A stretch of 64,000 bases of DNA, from positions 496,001 to 560,000 of the forward strand of contig NZ_BCTK01000001.1 of the NCBI RefSeq assembly GCF_001571245.1. The letters are read 5' to 3'. Origin of the DNA: Achromobacter piechaudii NBRC 102461 (lineage in GTDB: Bacteria; Pseudomonadota; Gammaproteobacteria; Burkholderiales; Burkholderiaceae_B). A program made the translations under genes and the position numbers. The notes beneath the pieces are model-generated. The model searched no databases, was not told the DNA's origin, and worked only from the letters and a program-made list of their open reading frames with translations. Below are positions 7,758 to 17,344 of the stretch, piece after piece; position 1 is the first letter of the stretch, and each line of letters starts with the position of its first letter.

Positions 7758-8954
7758 TCAGGCCGGAAAGCGCGCGGCGATCTCGGCGATCAGGCGGCGG
7801 GCGGCTTCCAGCTTGTCGCCAGCGGGTAGCGGATGCGCGCCTTGCTCGTCGAACAGCACCAGTTCGGTGGTGTCTGCGTCCATGACCTTGTGCGCCAGGT
7901 TGCCGACCAAGAGTGGGATCCCCTTACGTTGGCGTTTGGCTTCCGCGTGTTCGGCCAGCTTCTCGGTCTCGGCCGCAAAGCCTACGCACCACGGTCCGTT
8001 TTCCAGCTTGGCCACTTCGGCCAGGATGTCCGGATTCGGTTCGAATTCCATCAGCGGCGCGCCGCCGCCTTCGCTCGTTTTCTTCAGCTTTTGCGTGCTG
8101 ACGTTCTTCACGCGCCAGTCGGCCACGGCGGCCACGGCGATGAAGATGTCGGCATCCGCCGCGCTGGCCATGACGGCGTCGTGCATCTGGCGCGCGGTCA
8201 TGACCGACAGGGCCGTCACGCCGCGCGGCACGGGCAGGAAGGTGGCGCCGGTGATGAGCGTGACGCGGGCGCCGGCCTCGCGCGCAGCGCGGGCCAGGGC
8301 GTAACCGGTCTTGCCCGACGAACGGTTGCTGAGAACGCGCACCGGATCAACAGGTTCGGATGTGGGGCCGGCGGTCAGCAACACATGGAGGCCGGCCAAT
8401 AGCTTGGGCTGAAAGAATGCGATCAGGTCGGTCAGAAGCTCGTGCGCTTCCAGCATGCGGCCGTCGCCGGTTTCGCCGCAAGCCTGTTCGCCAGCCGAGG
8501 GCCCCAGCACGCTGATGCTGTCCGCTCGCAGTTGCTGCACGTTGCGCTGCGTGGCGGGGTTTGCCCACATCTCGCGGTTCATGGCGGGTGCGACCAGTAA
8601 CGGACAGGCGCGCGCCAGGCAAAGCGTGGACAGCAGATCGTCGGCCATGCCATGCGCCAGCTTGGCCATGAAGTCGGCGCTGGCCGGCGCGATCAGCACG
8701 GCGTCCGCGCCGCGCGTCAGGTCGATGTGCGCCATGTTGTTGGGCACGCGCGCGTCCCAGGCGTCGACAAAGACCGGACGGCCCGACAGGGCCTGCATCG
8801 TCACGGGCGTGATGAAGTGCGTGGCCGCTTCGGTCATCACCACGTCGACGGTGGCGCCTTGTTCGGTCATGCGCCGCACCAGCTCGGCGATTTTGTAGCA
8901 GGCGATGCCCCCGGTCAGACCGAGGACGATGCGTTTGCGGGCGAGATCGAGCAT
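7758..8954 (-). CDS. coaBC: Bifunctional phosphopantothenoylcysteine decarboxylase / phosphopantothenate-cysteine ligase
   Basis: 398 residues, full length. The N-terminal CoaC flavoprotein half begins KRIVLGLTGGIACYKIAELVRRM and carries the NMAHIDLTRGADAVLIAPASA and PAMNREMW motifs used for FMN and substrate binding. The C-terminal CoaB half has VLLTAGPTSEPVDPVR, the NRSSGKTGYALA turn and DIFIAVAAVADWRVKN, which bind CTP and phosphopantothenate. The enzyme converts 4'-phosphopantothenate to 4'-phosphopantetheine in coenzyme A synthesis. It lies 164 bases downstream of lspA on the same strand. The intervening stretch shows no gene, so co-transcription with ribF-ileS-lspA is possible but not certain. 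Confidence 0.97.
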   Translation of the reverse strand: MLDLARKRIVLGLTGGIACYKIAELVRRMTEQGATVDVVMTEAATHFITPVTMQALSGRPVFVDAWDARVPNNMAHIDLTRGADAVLIAPASADFMAKLAHGMADDLLSTLCLARACPLLVAPAMNREMWANPATQRNVQQLRADSISVLGPSAGEQACGETGDGRMLEAHELLTDLIAFFQPKLLAGLHVLLTAGPTSEPVDPVRVLSNRSSGKTGYALARAAREAGARVTLITGATFLPVPRGVTALSVMTARQMHDAVMASAADADIFIAVAAVADWRVKNVSTQKLKKTSEGGGAPLMEFEPNPDILAEVAKLENGPWCVGFAAETEKLAEHAEAKRQRKGIPLLVGNLAHKVMDADTTELVLFDEQGAHPLPAGDKLEAARRLIAEIAARFPA

Positions 8955-9118
8955 GAGGGCGTGGCGGCGGGTTCAGCGCCGTGAAATCGAAGAATGGAGG
9001 GTGATTTTATTCTGCATTGCGGCATTGCGCCGTTCGTCATGCATTCAGGGGGTGTCAAGCAGGGCGAAAGCCGGGTGGAGCAGGGGTGGCCGGGGCAGAA
9101 CGCCCCGGCGCGTAGCGG

Positions 9119-9655
9119 TCAGGCCTGCGGCTTTTTACGGGCACGCAGCAGTTCGTCCAGCACCAGCAGCACGGCGCCGCAACTGATGCCTACGTCCGCC
9201 AGGTTGAAGGCCGGAAAGTAGGACTCGTTCCAGTAGAACAGCAGGAAGTCCACCACGTGGCCATAGGCCACGCGATCGATGACGTTGCCAATCGCCCCGC
9301 CCAGGATCAGCGTCAGCGCCAGGCTGAAACGCGGCTGGCCATGCGTGCGCCGCAAGATGATCGTGATGACCACCGCCGCGATGCAGCCCAGCCCCGTGAA
9401 CAACCAGCGCTGCCAGCCTTCTTCGGACGCCAGGAAGCTGAACGCGGCCCCCCGGTTGTACATCAGCGTGAAGTCGAACACCGGCAGCACATTGACGCGC
9501 TCGCCATATTGGAACGAGGTGTTGAAGTACACCTTGGTCAACTGGTCCAGCACGATGATCAGCAGCGCCAGCGCCAGCCAGCCGCCCACTCGCGCGGGCG
9601 CCGCGCGGGTAGGGGCGGCAGCGCCCGGCGCTCCGGTATCGGAAGGGCGCGCCAT
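9119..9655 (-). CDS. lspA: Lipoprotein signal peptidase II
   Basis: 178 residues with four transmembrane segments. The two catalytic aspartates lie in the conserved motifs GNVIDRVAYGHVVDFL and FNLADVGI, and the substrate-site motif MYNRGAAFSFL is intact. LspA cleaves the signal peptide of prolipoproteins after diacylglyceryl transfer, at the inner membrane. The N-terminus is extended by an Ala/Pro-rich stretch of about 25 residues before the first membrane helix. The ATG at 9655 lies two bases after the ileS stop, giving tight coupling; an upstream extension of the frame lies inside ileS and is ignored. Confidence 0.97.
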   Translation of the reverse strand: MARPSDTGAPGAAAPTRAAPARVGGWLALALLIIVLDQLTKVYFNTSFQYGERVNVLPVFDFTLMYNRGAAFSFLASEEGWQRWLFTGLGCIAAVVITIILRRTHGQPRFSLALTLILGGAIGNVIDRVAYGHVVDFLLFYWNESYFPAFNLADVGISCGAVLLVLDELLRARKKPQA

Positions 9656-9657
9656 GT

Positions 9658-12519
9658 TCAAGCCTTGTCGCGGGCTTCGCCCGAGCCGAACAGGTTGGAC
9701 ACGCAGCGGCCGCAGATCTCGGGGTGATCCGCGTCCTGGCCCACGTCCAGGCGCCAGTGCCAGCAGCGCTCGCACTTCTTGTGCGTGGACGGCGTGACGT
9801 CGATGCGCGTTTCGCCTTCGCCAGCGTGCACGGTGGCGCGCGACACGATCAGCACGAAGCGCAGGTCGTCGCCCAGGCTGGCCAGCAAGGCCTGGTCATC
9901 GCCATTGGCGTACAGATCGACTTCGGCCTGCAACGAGGATCCGATGTCGCCCGCCGTGCGCACTTCTTCAAGCTTGCGCTGGACCTCGGCGCGAATGGCG
10001 CGCAGTCGTGCCCACTTCGCGGTCAGCGCGTCTGCGTCCGCGAACGGGGGCAGGGCGTGATAGACCTCGGTGAAGATCGTGGCGCGAGCCGCGTCTGCCT
10101 GGTGCTTGAGCGCGGAGCCCACCAGTTCCTTCCAGGCTTCTTCGGCGGTGAAGGACAGGATCGGAGCCATCAGCTTGAGCAGCGTCTGCGTGATGTCCAG
10201 CAGCGCGGTTTGCGCCGAGCGACGCGCCACGCTGTCCGGTGCGGACGTATACAGGCGGTCTTTCAGGATATCCAGGTAGAACGCGCCCAGGTCTTCCGAG
10301 CAGAACGTCTGCAAGCGCGAGACGGCCGGGTGGAAGTCATAGCGTTCGTAATTGGCCTGCACTTCGGACTGCATCTGCGCCGTCATGGCCAGCGCGTAGC
10401 GATCGATTTCGAAGAGTTCGCCATAAGGCACGGCCTGCGACACCGCGTCGAAGTCGGCCACGTTGGCCAACAGGAAGCGCAGCGTGTTGCGGATGCGGCG
10501 ATAGCCTTCGACCACGCGCTTGAGGATCTCGTCCGAGATGGAGAGCTCGCCCGAGTAGTCGGTGGAGGCGACCCACAAGCGCAGGATTTCCGCACCCAGC
10601 GAGTCCGAGACCTTCTGGGGCGCGATCACGTTGCCTACCGATTTGCTCATCTTGCGGCCTTGGCCGTCCACGACGAAACCGTGCGTCAGGAGCGCCTTGT
10701 ACGGCGGCTGGCCGTACAGCATGCAGCCGGTCAGCAGCGACGAGTGGAACCAGCCGCGATGCTGGTCCGAACCTTCCAGGTAGAGGTCGGCGGGCCAGCC
10801 CAGTTCGGCGCCATGCGAGCCGGCGAAGTCGCCGTCCTTGCCGCCCAGCACCGTGGCGTGCGTGCTGCCGGAATCGAACCAGACGTCCAGCGTGTCGCGG
10901 TTCTTTTCGTATTGGTCGGCCTCGTCGCCCAGCAGGTCGCGGGGCTCAAGCGCTTGCCAGGCTTCGATGCCGCCTTGCTCGACGCGCTGCGCGACCTGCT
11001 CAAGCAGTTCGGAGGTGCGCGGATGCAGCTCGCCGGTTTCCTTGTGCACGAAGAAAGCCATCGGCACGCCCCACTGGCGCTGGCGCGACAGGGTCCAGTC
11101 CGGACGGTTGGCGATCATGGCGTGCAGGCGGGCGCGGCCCCAGGCCGGGTAGAAGGCCGTGGCGTCAATGCCGGCCAGCGCCGATTCACGCAGGGTCGGG
11201 CCGCCATCCTTGGGGGCCACGTCCATGCCGGCAAACCATTGGCTGGTGGCGCGGTAGATGATCGGCGTCTTGTGGCGCCAGCAGTGCATGTAGCTGTGCT
11301 TGTGCTTTTCGACGTGCATCAGCGCGCCGGCTTCCGTCAGCGCTTCGACGATCTTCGGATTGGCGTCCCAGATCGACAGGCCACCAAACAGCGCCAGGCT
11401 TTCCACGTACTTGCCGTCGCCCATGACGGGGCTGATGAAGTCCGTGTCTTTCATGCCGTGCGCCTTGCACGACACAAAGTCTTCGATGCCGTAGGCGGGG
11501 GCGGAGTGCACCACGCCCGTGCCCGAATCGGCCGTGACGTAGTCGCCCAGGTAAACGGGGGCGCGGCGATCGTAGGCCGGGTTGTACTGGGCCAGCGGAT
11601 GGCGGAATTCGATTTCGGACAGCGCCGAGCCGGGCGCCGTGGCGATGATTTCGCCTTCCAGATGCCAGGATTTCAGGCAATCTTCAACGCGGTCTTTCGC
11701 AACCAGCAGCAACGGGCCGAACTTGGGCGCCGGCGACACGCGCACCAGCGCGTATTCGATTTCCGGGTGCACGTTCAAGGCTTGGTTGGACGGGATGGTC
11801 CAGGGCGTGGTCGTCCAGATGACGATGGCGCCATCGTCCACGGAATCCAGCCCGAACGCGGCCGCCAGCTTGGCGGGTTCGGCGAACGGGAAGGCGACGT
11901 CGACGGCGGGGTCGACACGGTCGGCGTATTCGACTTCGGCTTCAGCCAGCGCCGAGCCGCAGTCAAAACACCAGTTCACGGGCTTCAAGCCACGGAACAC
12001 GTAACCCTTGTCCAGGATGCGGCCCAGCGCGCGGATCTCGTCGGCTTCATTGCTGAAGTTCATGGTCATGTACGGGCGATCCCATTCGCCCAGCACGCCC
12101 AGGCGCTTGAAATCCTTGCGTTGGCGGTCGATCTGCTCAAGCGCGTAGGCGCGAGCCTTCGACTGCACTTCTGCCACGGGCAGGTGCTTGCCGTACTTCT
12201 TTTCGATCTGGATTTCGATCGGCATGCCATGGCAGTCCCAGCCCGGCACGTAATGCGCGTCATAGCCCGCCATGTTGCGGCTCTTGACGATGATGTCCTT
12301 CAGGATCTTGTTGACCGCGTGGCCGATGTGGATGTCGCCGTTCGCATAAGGCGGGCCGTCGTGCAGCACGAAACGCGGCCGGCCACGGCTGGCCGCACGG
12401 ATCGCCTGGTAGACGTGGTTTTCCTCCCACTGCGAAATCCAGGCGGGCTCGCGCTTGGCAAGGTCGCCCCGCATGGGGAAGGGGGTATCGGGCAGGTTGA
12501 GGGTCTTTTTATAGTCCAT
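9658..12519 (-). CDS. ileS: Isoleucyl-tRNA synthetase
   Basis: 953 residues, a class I synthetase of bacterial type. The HIGH motif ([12 protein letters not shown]) and the KMSKS loop ([10 protein letters not shown]) are intact, a large CP1 editing domain lies between them, and the C-terminal zinc finger has two Cys pairs (KCERCWHW and [10 protein letters not shown]). The enzyme charges tRNA-Ile and edits valine. The ATG at 12517-12519 opens with [20 protein letters not shown], the conserved start; an in-frame TTG three codons earlier is less likely. The 5' end overlaps ribF by 11 bases and the stop is two bases before lspA, the classic ribF-ileS-lspA order. A 1047-residue open frame lies antisense to it and is a codon-bias artefact. 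Confidence 0.98.
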   Translation of the reverse strand: MDYKKTLNLPDTPFPMRGDLAKREPAWISQWEENHVYQAIRAASRGRPRFVLHDGPPYANGDIHIGHAVNKILKDIIVKSRNMAGYDAHYVPGWDCHGMPIEIQIEKKYGKHLPVAEVQSKARAYALEQIDRQRKDFKRLGVLGEWDRPYMTMNFSNEADEIRALGRILDKGYVFRGLKPVNWCFDCGSALAEAEVEYADRVDPAVDVAFPFAEPAKLAAAFGLDSVDDGAIVIWTTTPWTIPSNQALNVHPEIEYALVRVSPAPKFGPLLLVAKDRVEDCLKSWHLEGEIIATAPGSALSEIEFRHPLAQYNPAYDRRAPVYLGDYVTADSGTGVVHSAPAYGIEDFVSCKAHGMKDTDFISPVMGDGKYVESLALFGGLSIWDANPKIVEALTEAGALMHVEKHKHSYMHCWRHKTPIIYRATSQWFAGMDVAPKDGGPTLRESALAGIDATAFYPAWGRARLHAMIANRPDWTLSRQRQWGVPMAFFVHKETGELHPRTSELLEQVAQRVEQGGIEAWQALEPRDLLGDEADQYEKNRDTLDVWFDSGSTHATVLGGKDGDFAGSHGAELGWPADLYLEGSDQHRGWFHSSLLTGCMLYGQPPYKALLTHGFVVDGQGRKMSKSVGNVIAPQKVSDSLGAEILRLWVASTDYSGELSISDEILKRVVEGYRRIRNTLRFLLANVADFDAVSQAVPYGELFEIDRYALAMTAQMQSEVQANYERYDFHPAVSRLQTFCSEDLGAFYLDILKDRLYTSAPDSVARRSAQTALLDITQTLLKLMAPILSFTAEEAWKELVGSALKHQADAARATIFTEVYHALPPFADADALTAKWARLRAIRAEVQRKLEEVRTAGDIGSSLQAEVDLYANGDDQALLASLGDDLRFVLIVSRATVHAGEGETRIDVTPSTHKKCERCWHWRLDVGQDADHPEICGRCVSNLFGSGEARDKA

Positions 12520-13474
12520 GAACGGCAAAATAGGCGCGCGCGTTTCGCGCGTCTTCGGCGATGGCGGCAGTCAGGGAAGGGAGGTCAGGAAATTTTTCTT
12601 CATCCCGCAGCTTGTGCAGGAATTCGACGCGTACGAGTTTACCGTAAGCATCGACGGTGTCGTCGAGCAGGTGTGATTCAAGCAGCACTCTGCCACGGTC
12701 CTCGACGGTCGGGCGCACGCCCAGGCTGGCGACGGCGGGCAGCGGGCGATCGGCCAGCCCATGGACCTGCACCACGTAGATGCCCGAGCGCGCGGCGCAG
12801 CGTTCAGCCACGCGCAGGTTCATCGTGGGGTAGCCCAGCGTGCGGCCCAGCTTCTGGCCGTGGATGACGTGGCCGCTGATATGGTACGGATGGCCCAGCA
12901 GGTGGCGGGCGCGGTCCAGATCGCCCACCGCCAGTGCGGTGCGCACCTCGGAGCTGGAAATGCGGTGGCCTTGCTGATCGGTCACGTCGGCCAGGGTCTG
13001 CACCTCGAAGCCGTGGTGCATGCCGGCCTCGCGCAGCAGGTCGATGTCGCCACTGCGCTTGTGACCGAAACGGAAGTCTTCGCCCACCAGCAGCCATTTC
13101 GTTTGCAGCCCCTGCACCAGCAGGGTTTCGATGAAGGCATTGGCGGACATTTCCGCCAGCCGCGCGTTAAAGCGCTGCACGACGACTTGGGAGACCCCGT
13201 AACGCGCCAACGCCGACAGCTTGTCGCGCAGGCCGGAAACCCGGGTCGGCGCAAGTTCGGGGCGGTGGTTCAGCGTGGCGAAATACTCCCTCGGATGCGG
13301 TTCGAACGTCATCACGGAAGGCACGAGCCCCCGCTCGCGAGCGGCTTGGCAGACGCGCGCCAGCATGGCCTGATGCCCGCGATGGACGCCGTCGAAATTG
13401 CCGATCGTCAGCGCGCAAGGAGCACGCCGGTCGGGTGGAGGCAGGGATCGGTAGATACGCAGCGATGGTTTCAC
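12509..13474 (-). CDS. ribF: Bifunctional riboflavin kinase / FMN adenylyltransferase
   Basis: 321 residues. The N-terminal FAD synthetase domain shows [28 protein letters not shown] and [14 protein letters not shown]. The C-terminal flavokinase domain shows [20 protein letters not shown] and the GIYVV and [15 protein letters not shown] segments. It makes FMN and FAD from riboflavin and ATP. The start is taken as GTG at 13472-13474 ([12 protein letters not shown]); it lacks a strong Shine-Dalgarno sequence, and longer frames exist upstream. It is transcribed divergently from purN and is the first gene of the ribF-ileS-lspA group, overlapping ileS by 11 bases. Confidence 0.95.
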   Translation of the reverse strand: MKPSLRIYRSLPPPDRRAPCALTIGNFDGVHRGHQAMLARVCQAARERGLVPSVMTFEPHPREYFATLNHRPELAPTRVSGLRDKLSALARYGVSQVVVQRFNARLAEMSANAFIETLLVQGLQTKWLLVGEDFRFGHKRSGDIDLLREAGMHHGFEVQTLADVTDQQGHRISSSEVRTALAVGDLDRARHLLGHPYHISGHVIHGQKLGRTLGYPTMNLRVAERCAARSGIYVVQVHGLADRPLPAVASLGVRPTVEDRGRVLLESHLLDDTVDAYGKLVRVEFLHKLRDEEKFPDLPSLTAAIAEDARNARAYFAVHGL

Positions 13475-13638
13475 GAGCGAGAGTTTACAATTTTGGATTC
13501 CGGGTTTGTTCCAATCCCCCCAATCATTCACGCGCCGAACGGTTTTTATGGTGCGCGATGGTGGTGGACAGGCCCGTTACGCCGGGCGAAGCACGTCCTC
13601 TCCGGGCGCGTTCGGGGGTAATCATTGGATTCTTTATC

Positions 13639-14304
13639 TTGCCGGAAACACAACTTTCTAAGCGCCGCCTCGTCATCCTGATCTCGGGGCGCGGCAGCAA
13701 CATGCAGGCGCTGGCCGAAGCCTGCCGAAACGAAGGCTGGCCCGCCGACATTGCTGCCGTCATCGCCAGCCGCCCCGATGCGGGCGGCCTGGAATGGGCG
13801 GCCGCTCAGGGCATCCCGACGGCTGCGCTGTATCACAAGGACTACGCCAGCCGCGAAGCCTTCGACGCCGCGCTGGCGGGCGAAATCGACCGCTATGCGC
13901 CTGATTACGTCATTCTGGCCGGCTTCATGCGGGTGCTGACGCCCGGTTTCGTCAACCATTACGCCGGGCGCCTGGTCAATATCCACCCGTCGCTGCTGCC
14001 GGCCTTTCCCGGCCTGCACACGCATGCGCAGGCGCTCGCCACCGGCGTGCGCGTGCATGGCTGCACGGTGCATTTCGTGACCCCGGTTCTGGATCACGGC
14101 CCCATCATCGCCCAGGGCTGCGTGCCGGTTCTGGCGGGCGATACCCCTGAACTGCTGGCCAACCGCGTGCTGGCGGTGGAACATCAGGCTTTTCCGGCCG
14201 CCGTGCGCTGGTTGGCCGAAGGCCGGGTTACCCTGACAACCGACCATCGGGTGGACGTGCAGGGGGATCCCGCGCGTCTTTTCACCTGGTCGCCGGCCGT
14301 TTAA
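13639..14304 (+). CDS. purN: Phosphoribosylglycinamide formyltransferase
   Basis: 221 residues. The N-terminal nucleotide-binding loop LVILISGRGSNMQAL, the YVILAGFMRVLTPGFV strand, and the catalytic group N-I-H (VNIHPSLLPAFPGLHTH) with Asp in VLDHGPIIAQ are all present. PurN transfers a formyl group from 10-formyl-THF to glycinamide ribonucleotide in purine synthesis. The most likely start is TTG at 13639, giving MPETQLSKRRLVILISG; no upstream ATG gives a conserved N-terminus, and upstream codons of the frame overlap the ribF start region. The RNA methyltransferase gene follows after 55 bases on the same strand. Confidence 0.93.
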   Translation: MPETQLSKRRLVILISGRGSNMQALAEACRNEGWPADIAAVIASRPDAGGLEWAAAQGIPTAALYHKDYASREAFDAALAGEIDRYAPDYVILAGFMRVLTPGFVNHYAGRLVNIHPSLLPAFPGLHTHAQALATGVRVHGCTVHFVTPVLDHGPIIAQGCVPVLAGDTPELLANRVLAVEHQAFPAAVRWLAEGRVTLTTDHRVDVQGDPARLFTWSPAV

Positions 14305-14359
14305 CCGGCCCTGAATCGCTTTTATCGGGCGGAACTCCTCCGCCCCACTGGAACACACC

Positions 14360-16909
14360 ATGACTAAACCCCAATCTCCGCGTTCTCGTCCGGCTGGCTC
14401 CCCGAGGGCCGCCTCCGAAGGGCGCGACGGTCGGTCTTTTTTCTCGCGTCCCAAGGGCGATGCCCGCGAGACGCCCGTGCGCGAGCGCGCTGAACGCGTG
14501 CGCGAAGAGCGCCCCAGCCGCGACGCCGGCCGCCCCGCGCCGCGTCCTTCGTTCGACGCTCCTCGCGGTGAAGCGCGCGGCGAGCGCGGTTCCTTCGGCG
14601 GTGATCGCCGGGAGGGCCAGGGCCGTCCGTCGCCGCGTCCGTCCTACGACGCCCCGCGTGGCGACAGCCGTGGTGGCGAGCGTGGTTCGTATGGTTCCGA
14701 GCGCCGCGAAGGCCAGGGCCGTCCGGATTCGCGTCCGTCCTATGGCAATGGCCCGCGTGGCGACAGCCGTGGCGGCGAGCGTGGTTCGTACAGTTCCGAT
14801 CGCCGCGAAGGCCAGGGCCGTCCGGACTCGCGTCCTTCTTATGGCAGTGGCCCGCGCGGCGACAGCCGTGGCGGTGAACGTGGTTCGTACAGTTCAGATC
14901 GTCGCGAAGGCCAGGGCCGTCCGGATTCGCGTCCTTCCTATGGAAATGGCCCGCGTGGCGACAGCCGTGGCGGTGAACGCGGTTCGTACAGTTCCGAGCG
15001 CCGCGAAGGCCAAGGCCGTCCGGATTCGCGTCCTTCCTATGGCAATGGCCCGCGTGGCGACAGCCGTGGCGGCGAGCGTGGTTCGTATGGTTCCGAACGC
15101 CGCGAAGGCCAGGGCCGTCCGGATTCCCGTCCTTCCTATGGCAATGGCCCGCGTGGCGACAGCCGTGGTGGCGAGCGTGGTTCGTACAGTTCCGAGCGCC
15201 GCGAAGGCCAGGGCCGTCCGGATTCGCGTCCTTCCTATGGCAATGCCCCGCGCGGCGAAAGCCGTGGCGGCGAGCGCGGTTCCTATGGCTCCGAACGTCC
15301 CTCCCATGGCGGCGAAGGCCAGGCGCGTCCGTCCTACGACGGTCCGCGAGGCGAAGAGCGTGGCGAGCGCGGCCATTACGCCGGTCAGCGTGGTGGCGAC
15401 GCCGGTCAAGGCAATCGCGACTCGGGCGCTCAAAAGCCGCAATTCAATCGTCCGCGCCAGTCGTATGCGGCGATCCGCATCGATCAGGTCCAGCGCGTGC
15501 TGGGTGAAATCCTGCAATGGACGTATCCGGCCGACGCGGCGTTGTCGCATTGGCTGCGCCACCATCCCAACCTGGGCGCGCGCGACCGTTCCGAGGTTGC
15601 CGAGGCGGTGTACGACGTGCTGCGCCATCTGCGTCGCTACCGCCAATTCGGCGAAAGCGGCGTCGGTCCCGCCTCGCGCCGACTGGCCATCCTGGGTTTG
15701 AATGCGACGCTGGGCGCCGAAGCGCTGGAAGAGGGGCTGGATGCAGCCGAAGCCGAATGGCTCAAGCGCGTCTCGCAGATCGACCTGTCGACCCTGCCGC
15801 GCGCGGTGCGTGGCAGCATCCCCGATTGGCTCGACGAACGCCTGGCGCTGATGGACAGCCCGGACACGCTGGTCGAAGCGCTGAACCGTCAGGCCAGCCT
15901 GGACCTGCGCGTCAACCCGCTCAAGGTCGAGCGCGACGCCATGCTGACCGAGCTGCAACAAAGCGCTGGCCGTTACGAGCCGGTCGCCATGCCGTTTTCG
16001 CCGTGGGGCATCCGGATGGAAGGTCGGCCGGCGATCAACCGCTGGCCGCAGTTTGAAAACGGCAGCATCGAGGTGCAGGACGAAGGCAGCCAGCTGCTGG
16101 CGCTGCTGGTCGCCCCGCGCCGTGGCGAAATGATCATCGATTTCTGCGCGGGCGCGGGCGGCAAGACGCTGCTGCTGGGAGCGCTGATGCGCTCCACCGG
16201 CCGCTTGTATGCCTTCGACGTCTCGGCCGCGCGTCTGGCGCGCGCCAAGCCGCGTTTCGCGCGCAGCGGGTTGTCGAACGTGGTGCCGGTCGTCATCGAC
16301 AGCGAGAACGATGCTCGCGTCAAGCGTCTGGCGGGCAAGGCCCAGCGCGTGCTGGTCGACGCCCCGTGCAGCGGCATCGGTACCCTGCGCCGCAATCCCG
16401 ACTTGAAGTGGCGCCAACATCCCCAGGCGCTGGCCGAACTGGGTCAGTTGCAGGAACGCATCCTCAATAGCGCTGCGCGTTGCGTGGCGCCGGGCGGGCG
16501 TCTGGTGTACGCCACGTGCAGCCTGCTGGCGGAAGAAAACGAGGTGCAGGCTGAACGCTTCCTGGCCAGCCACCCCGACTTTGAACGCCTGGACGCCGCC
16601 GAAATCCTGGCTTCGCGTTGCGAAAACTTGAAGCTGGAAGGGCCTTACCTGCAATTGCGCCCCGACGTGCATGGCACGGACGGCTTCTTCGCGGCGGTGT
16701 TCGAACGCAAGAAGAAGGGCGCGGCGGCTGATACGGTGGCTGAAGCGGCCGAGTCTGATGTTGCGGACGACATCGACGAAAGCCTGGCGTCCGATGCTAT
16801 AGCGGAATCGGAATCGGCGGTTGTTGCCGCCCCGTCAGAGGCGCAGGACGATGCCAAGCCTGTCGCCGAGCCGGTTGCCCAGGCCGAAGCCCAAGACAAG
16901 CCGGCTTGA
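14360..16909 (+). CDS. RsmB/NOP-family RNA (cytosine-C5) methyltransferase with a repeat-rich N-terminal extension
   Basis: 849 residues, far longer than the usual 430-480. Residues about 1-345 are a low-complexity, Arg/Gly/Ser/Glu-rich extension. It contains six 33-residue repeats (core residues about 101-298) built on GDSRGGERGSY, RREGQGRPDSRPSYGNGPR, plus degenerate copies on both sides. From about residue 368 a NusB-like helical segment leads into the Rossmann methyltransferase core: DFCAGAGGKTLLLG (about 593) binds SAM, APCSGIGTLRRNPD (about 668) and YATCSLLAEENE (about 716) carry the two cysteines of m5C methyltransferases. The last 70 residues are Ala/Glu/Asp-rich. It should methylate rRNA, probably 16S. 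The repeats resemble RGG-type RNA-binding regions, so they may help in substrate binding or condensate formation (inference). Ends convergently with a small secreted-protein gene. Confidence 0.92.
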   Translation: MTKPQSPRSRPAGSPRAASEGRDGRSFFSRPKGDARETPVRERAERVREERPSRDAGRPAPRPSFDAPRGEARGERGSFGGDRREGQGRPSPRPSYDAPRGDSRGGERGSYGSERREGQGRPDSRPSYGNGPRGDSRGGERGSYSSDRREGQGRPDSRPSYGSGPRGDSRGGERGSYSSDRREGQGRPDSRPSYGNGPRGDSRGGERGSYSSERREGQGRPDSRPSYGNGPRGDSRGGERGSYGSERREGQGRPDSRPSYGNGPRGDSRGGERGSYSSERREGQGRPDSRPSYGNAPRGESRGGERGSYGSERPSHGGEGQARPSYDGPRGEERGERGHYAGQRGGDAGQGNRDSGAQKPQFNRPRQSYAAIRIDQVQRVLGEILQWTYPADAALSHWLRHHPNLGARDRSEVAEAVYDVLRHLRRYRQFGESGVGPASRRLAILGLNATLGAEALEEGLDAAEAEWLKRVSQIDLSTLPRAVRGSIPDWLDERLALMDSPDTLVEALNRQASLDLRVNPLKVERDAMLTELQQSAGRYEPVAMPFSPWGIRMEGRPAINRWPQFENGSIEVQDEGSQLLALLVAPRRGEMIIDFCAGAGGKTLLLGALMRSTGRLYAFDVSAARLARAKPRFARSGLSNVVPVVIDSENDARVKRLAGKAQRVLVDAPCSGIGTLRRNPDLKWRQHPQALAELGQLQERILNSAARCVAPGGRLVYATCSLLAEENEVQAERFLASHPDFERLDAAEILASRCENLKLEGPYLQLRPDVHGTDGFFAAVFERKKKGAAADTVAEAAESDVADDIDESLASDAIAESESAVVAAPSEAQDDAKPVAEPVAQAEAQDKPA
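14570..15350 (+). repeat. 99-bp in-frame tandem repeat array inside the RNA methyltransferase gene
   Basis: The motif GCGACAGCCGTGG recurs at about 14660, 14759, 14858, 14957, 15056 and 15155 with an exact 99-bp period, and a variant GCGAAAGCCG follows at 15254. Units differ by a few synonymous or conservative changes (SYG/SYS, SER/SDR, GNG/GSG/GNA), and degenerate units flank the core. Because the period is a multiple of three, gain or loss of units keeps the reading frame. Confidence 0.95.
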
Positions 16910-16924
16910 CCCCAGGCGATCAAA

Positions 16925-16964
16925 CACGCCGGCCGGACGGTATCCCGTCTATTTGGCCGGCGTG
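16925..16964. terminator. Inverted repeat between convergent genes
   Basis: A 10-bp perfect repeat CACGCCGGCC / GGCCGGCGTG with an inner GACGG / CCGTC stem. It covers the stop of the minus-strand gene. There is no T run, so it is a possible rho-assisted or mRNA-stabilising stop and not a classic terminator. Confidence 0.45.
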
Positions 16965-17344
16965 ACGCCTACGGTCGCGCTGTAGCGTCGGGTGCCCACC
17001 GTCTTGTTCTGGTATTTCACTTCCCAAGCCAGATGGTCGGCGCCCGGCTGGTCCGCCACGTAGACGACCTGCGCCACGGGCACTGCCTTGTAGGCGCAAC
17101 GGCCGGATTCGGCGGATTGGCCGCGCGTCTGCACGATGCTGGCCTTGCCCAGGGTGGGGTATTGCGTGATCACCACACGCGGCGCCCGCAGCGCCAGACA
17201 GTCCGAACCCCGGATTTCATAGTACGAAGCCAGCACCGACACGTCGCCGGACTTCAGGGTCTGCGCCGACGCGGGCGCATGCAGGACCGATGCGAACAAG
17301 GCAAGGGCGGAAAAAAATAAGGGACGGGTGTTTCGGAACGGCAT
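16949..17344 (-). CDS. Hypothetical secreted protein
   Basis: 131 residues of no recognised family. A signal peptide is clear: MPFRNTRPLFFSALALFASVLHAPASAQ with an Ala-X-Ala site near residue 27. The mature part (about 104 residues) is predicted beta-rich (VSVLASYYEIRG, RVVITQYP, ASIVQTRG, QVVYVADQPG, LAWEVKYQNKTVGTRRYSATV) and has two cysteines (GSDCLAL and GRCAYK) that could form a disulphide in the periplasm. The ATG at 17344 is chosen because it starts the signal peptide; a TTG 14 codons upstream is the alternative. It is convergent with the RNA methyltransferase and divergent from the desaturase. Confidence 0.7.
   Translation of the reverse strand: MPFRNTRPLFFSALALFASVLHAPASAQTLKSGDVSVLASYYEIRGSDCLALRAPRVVITQYPTLGKASIVQTRGQSAESGRCAYKAVPVAQVVYVADQPGADHLAWEVKYQNKTVGTRRYSATVGVTPAK

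Noticed and set aside
9724-12867. A 1047-residue open frame antisense to ileS
   Set aside because: It mirrors ileS codons in a GC-rich genome, has His/Arg/Gln/Val-rich composition with no family resemblance, and no promoter or ribosome-binding site. ileS shows all its motifs.
14570-15350. Possible CRISPR-like array because of regular repeats
   Set aside because: The units are 99 bp long, contiguous without spacers, and in frame with a coding sequence, so it is a coding tandem repeat.
14894-16672. A 592-residue antisense frame over the RNA methyltransferase, including repeat-like Ala/Thr/Arg segments
   Set aside because: The repetitive look derives from the 99-bp units on the other strand; no ribosome-binding site or known domain was seen.
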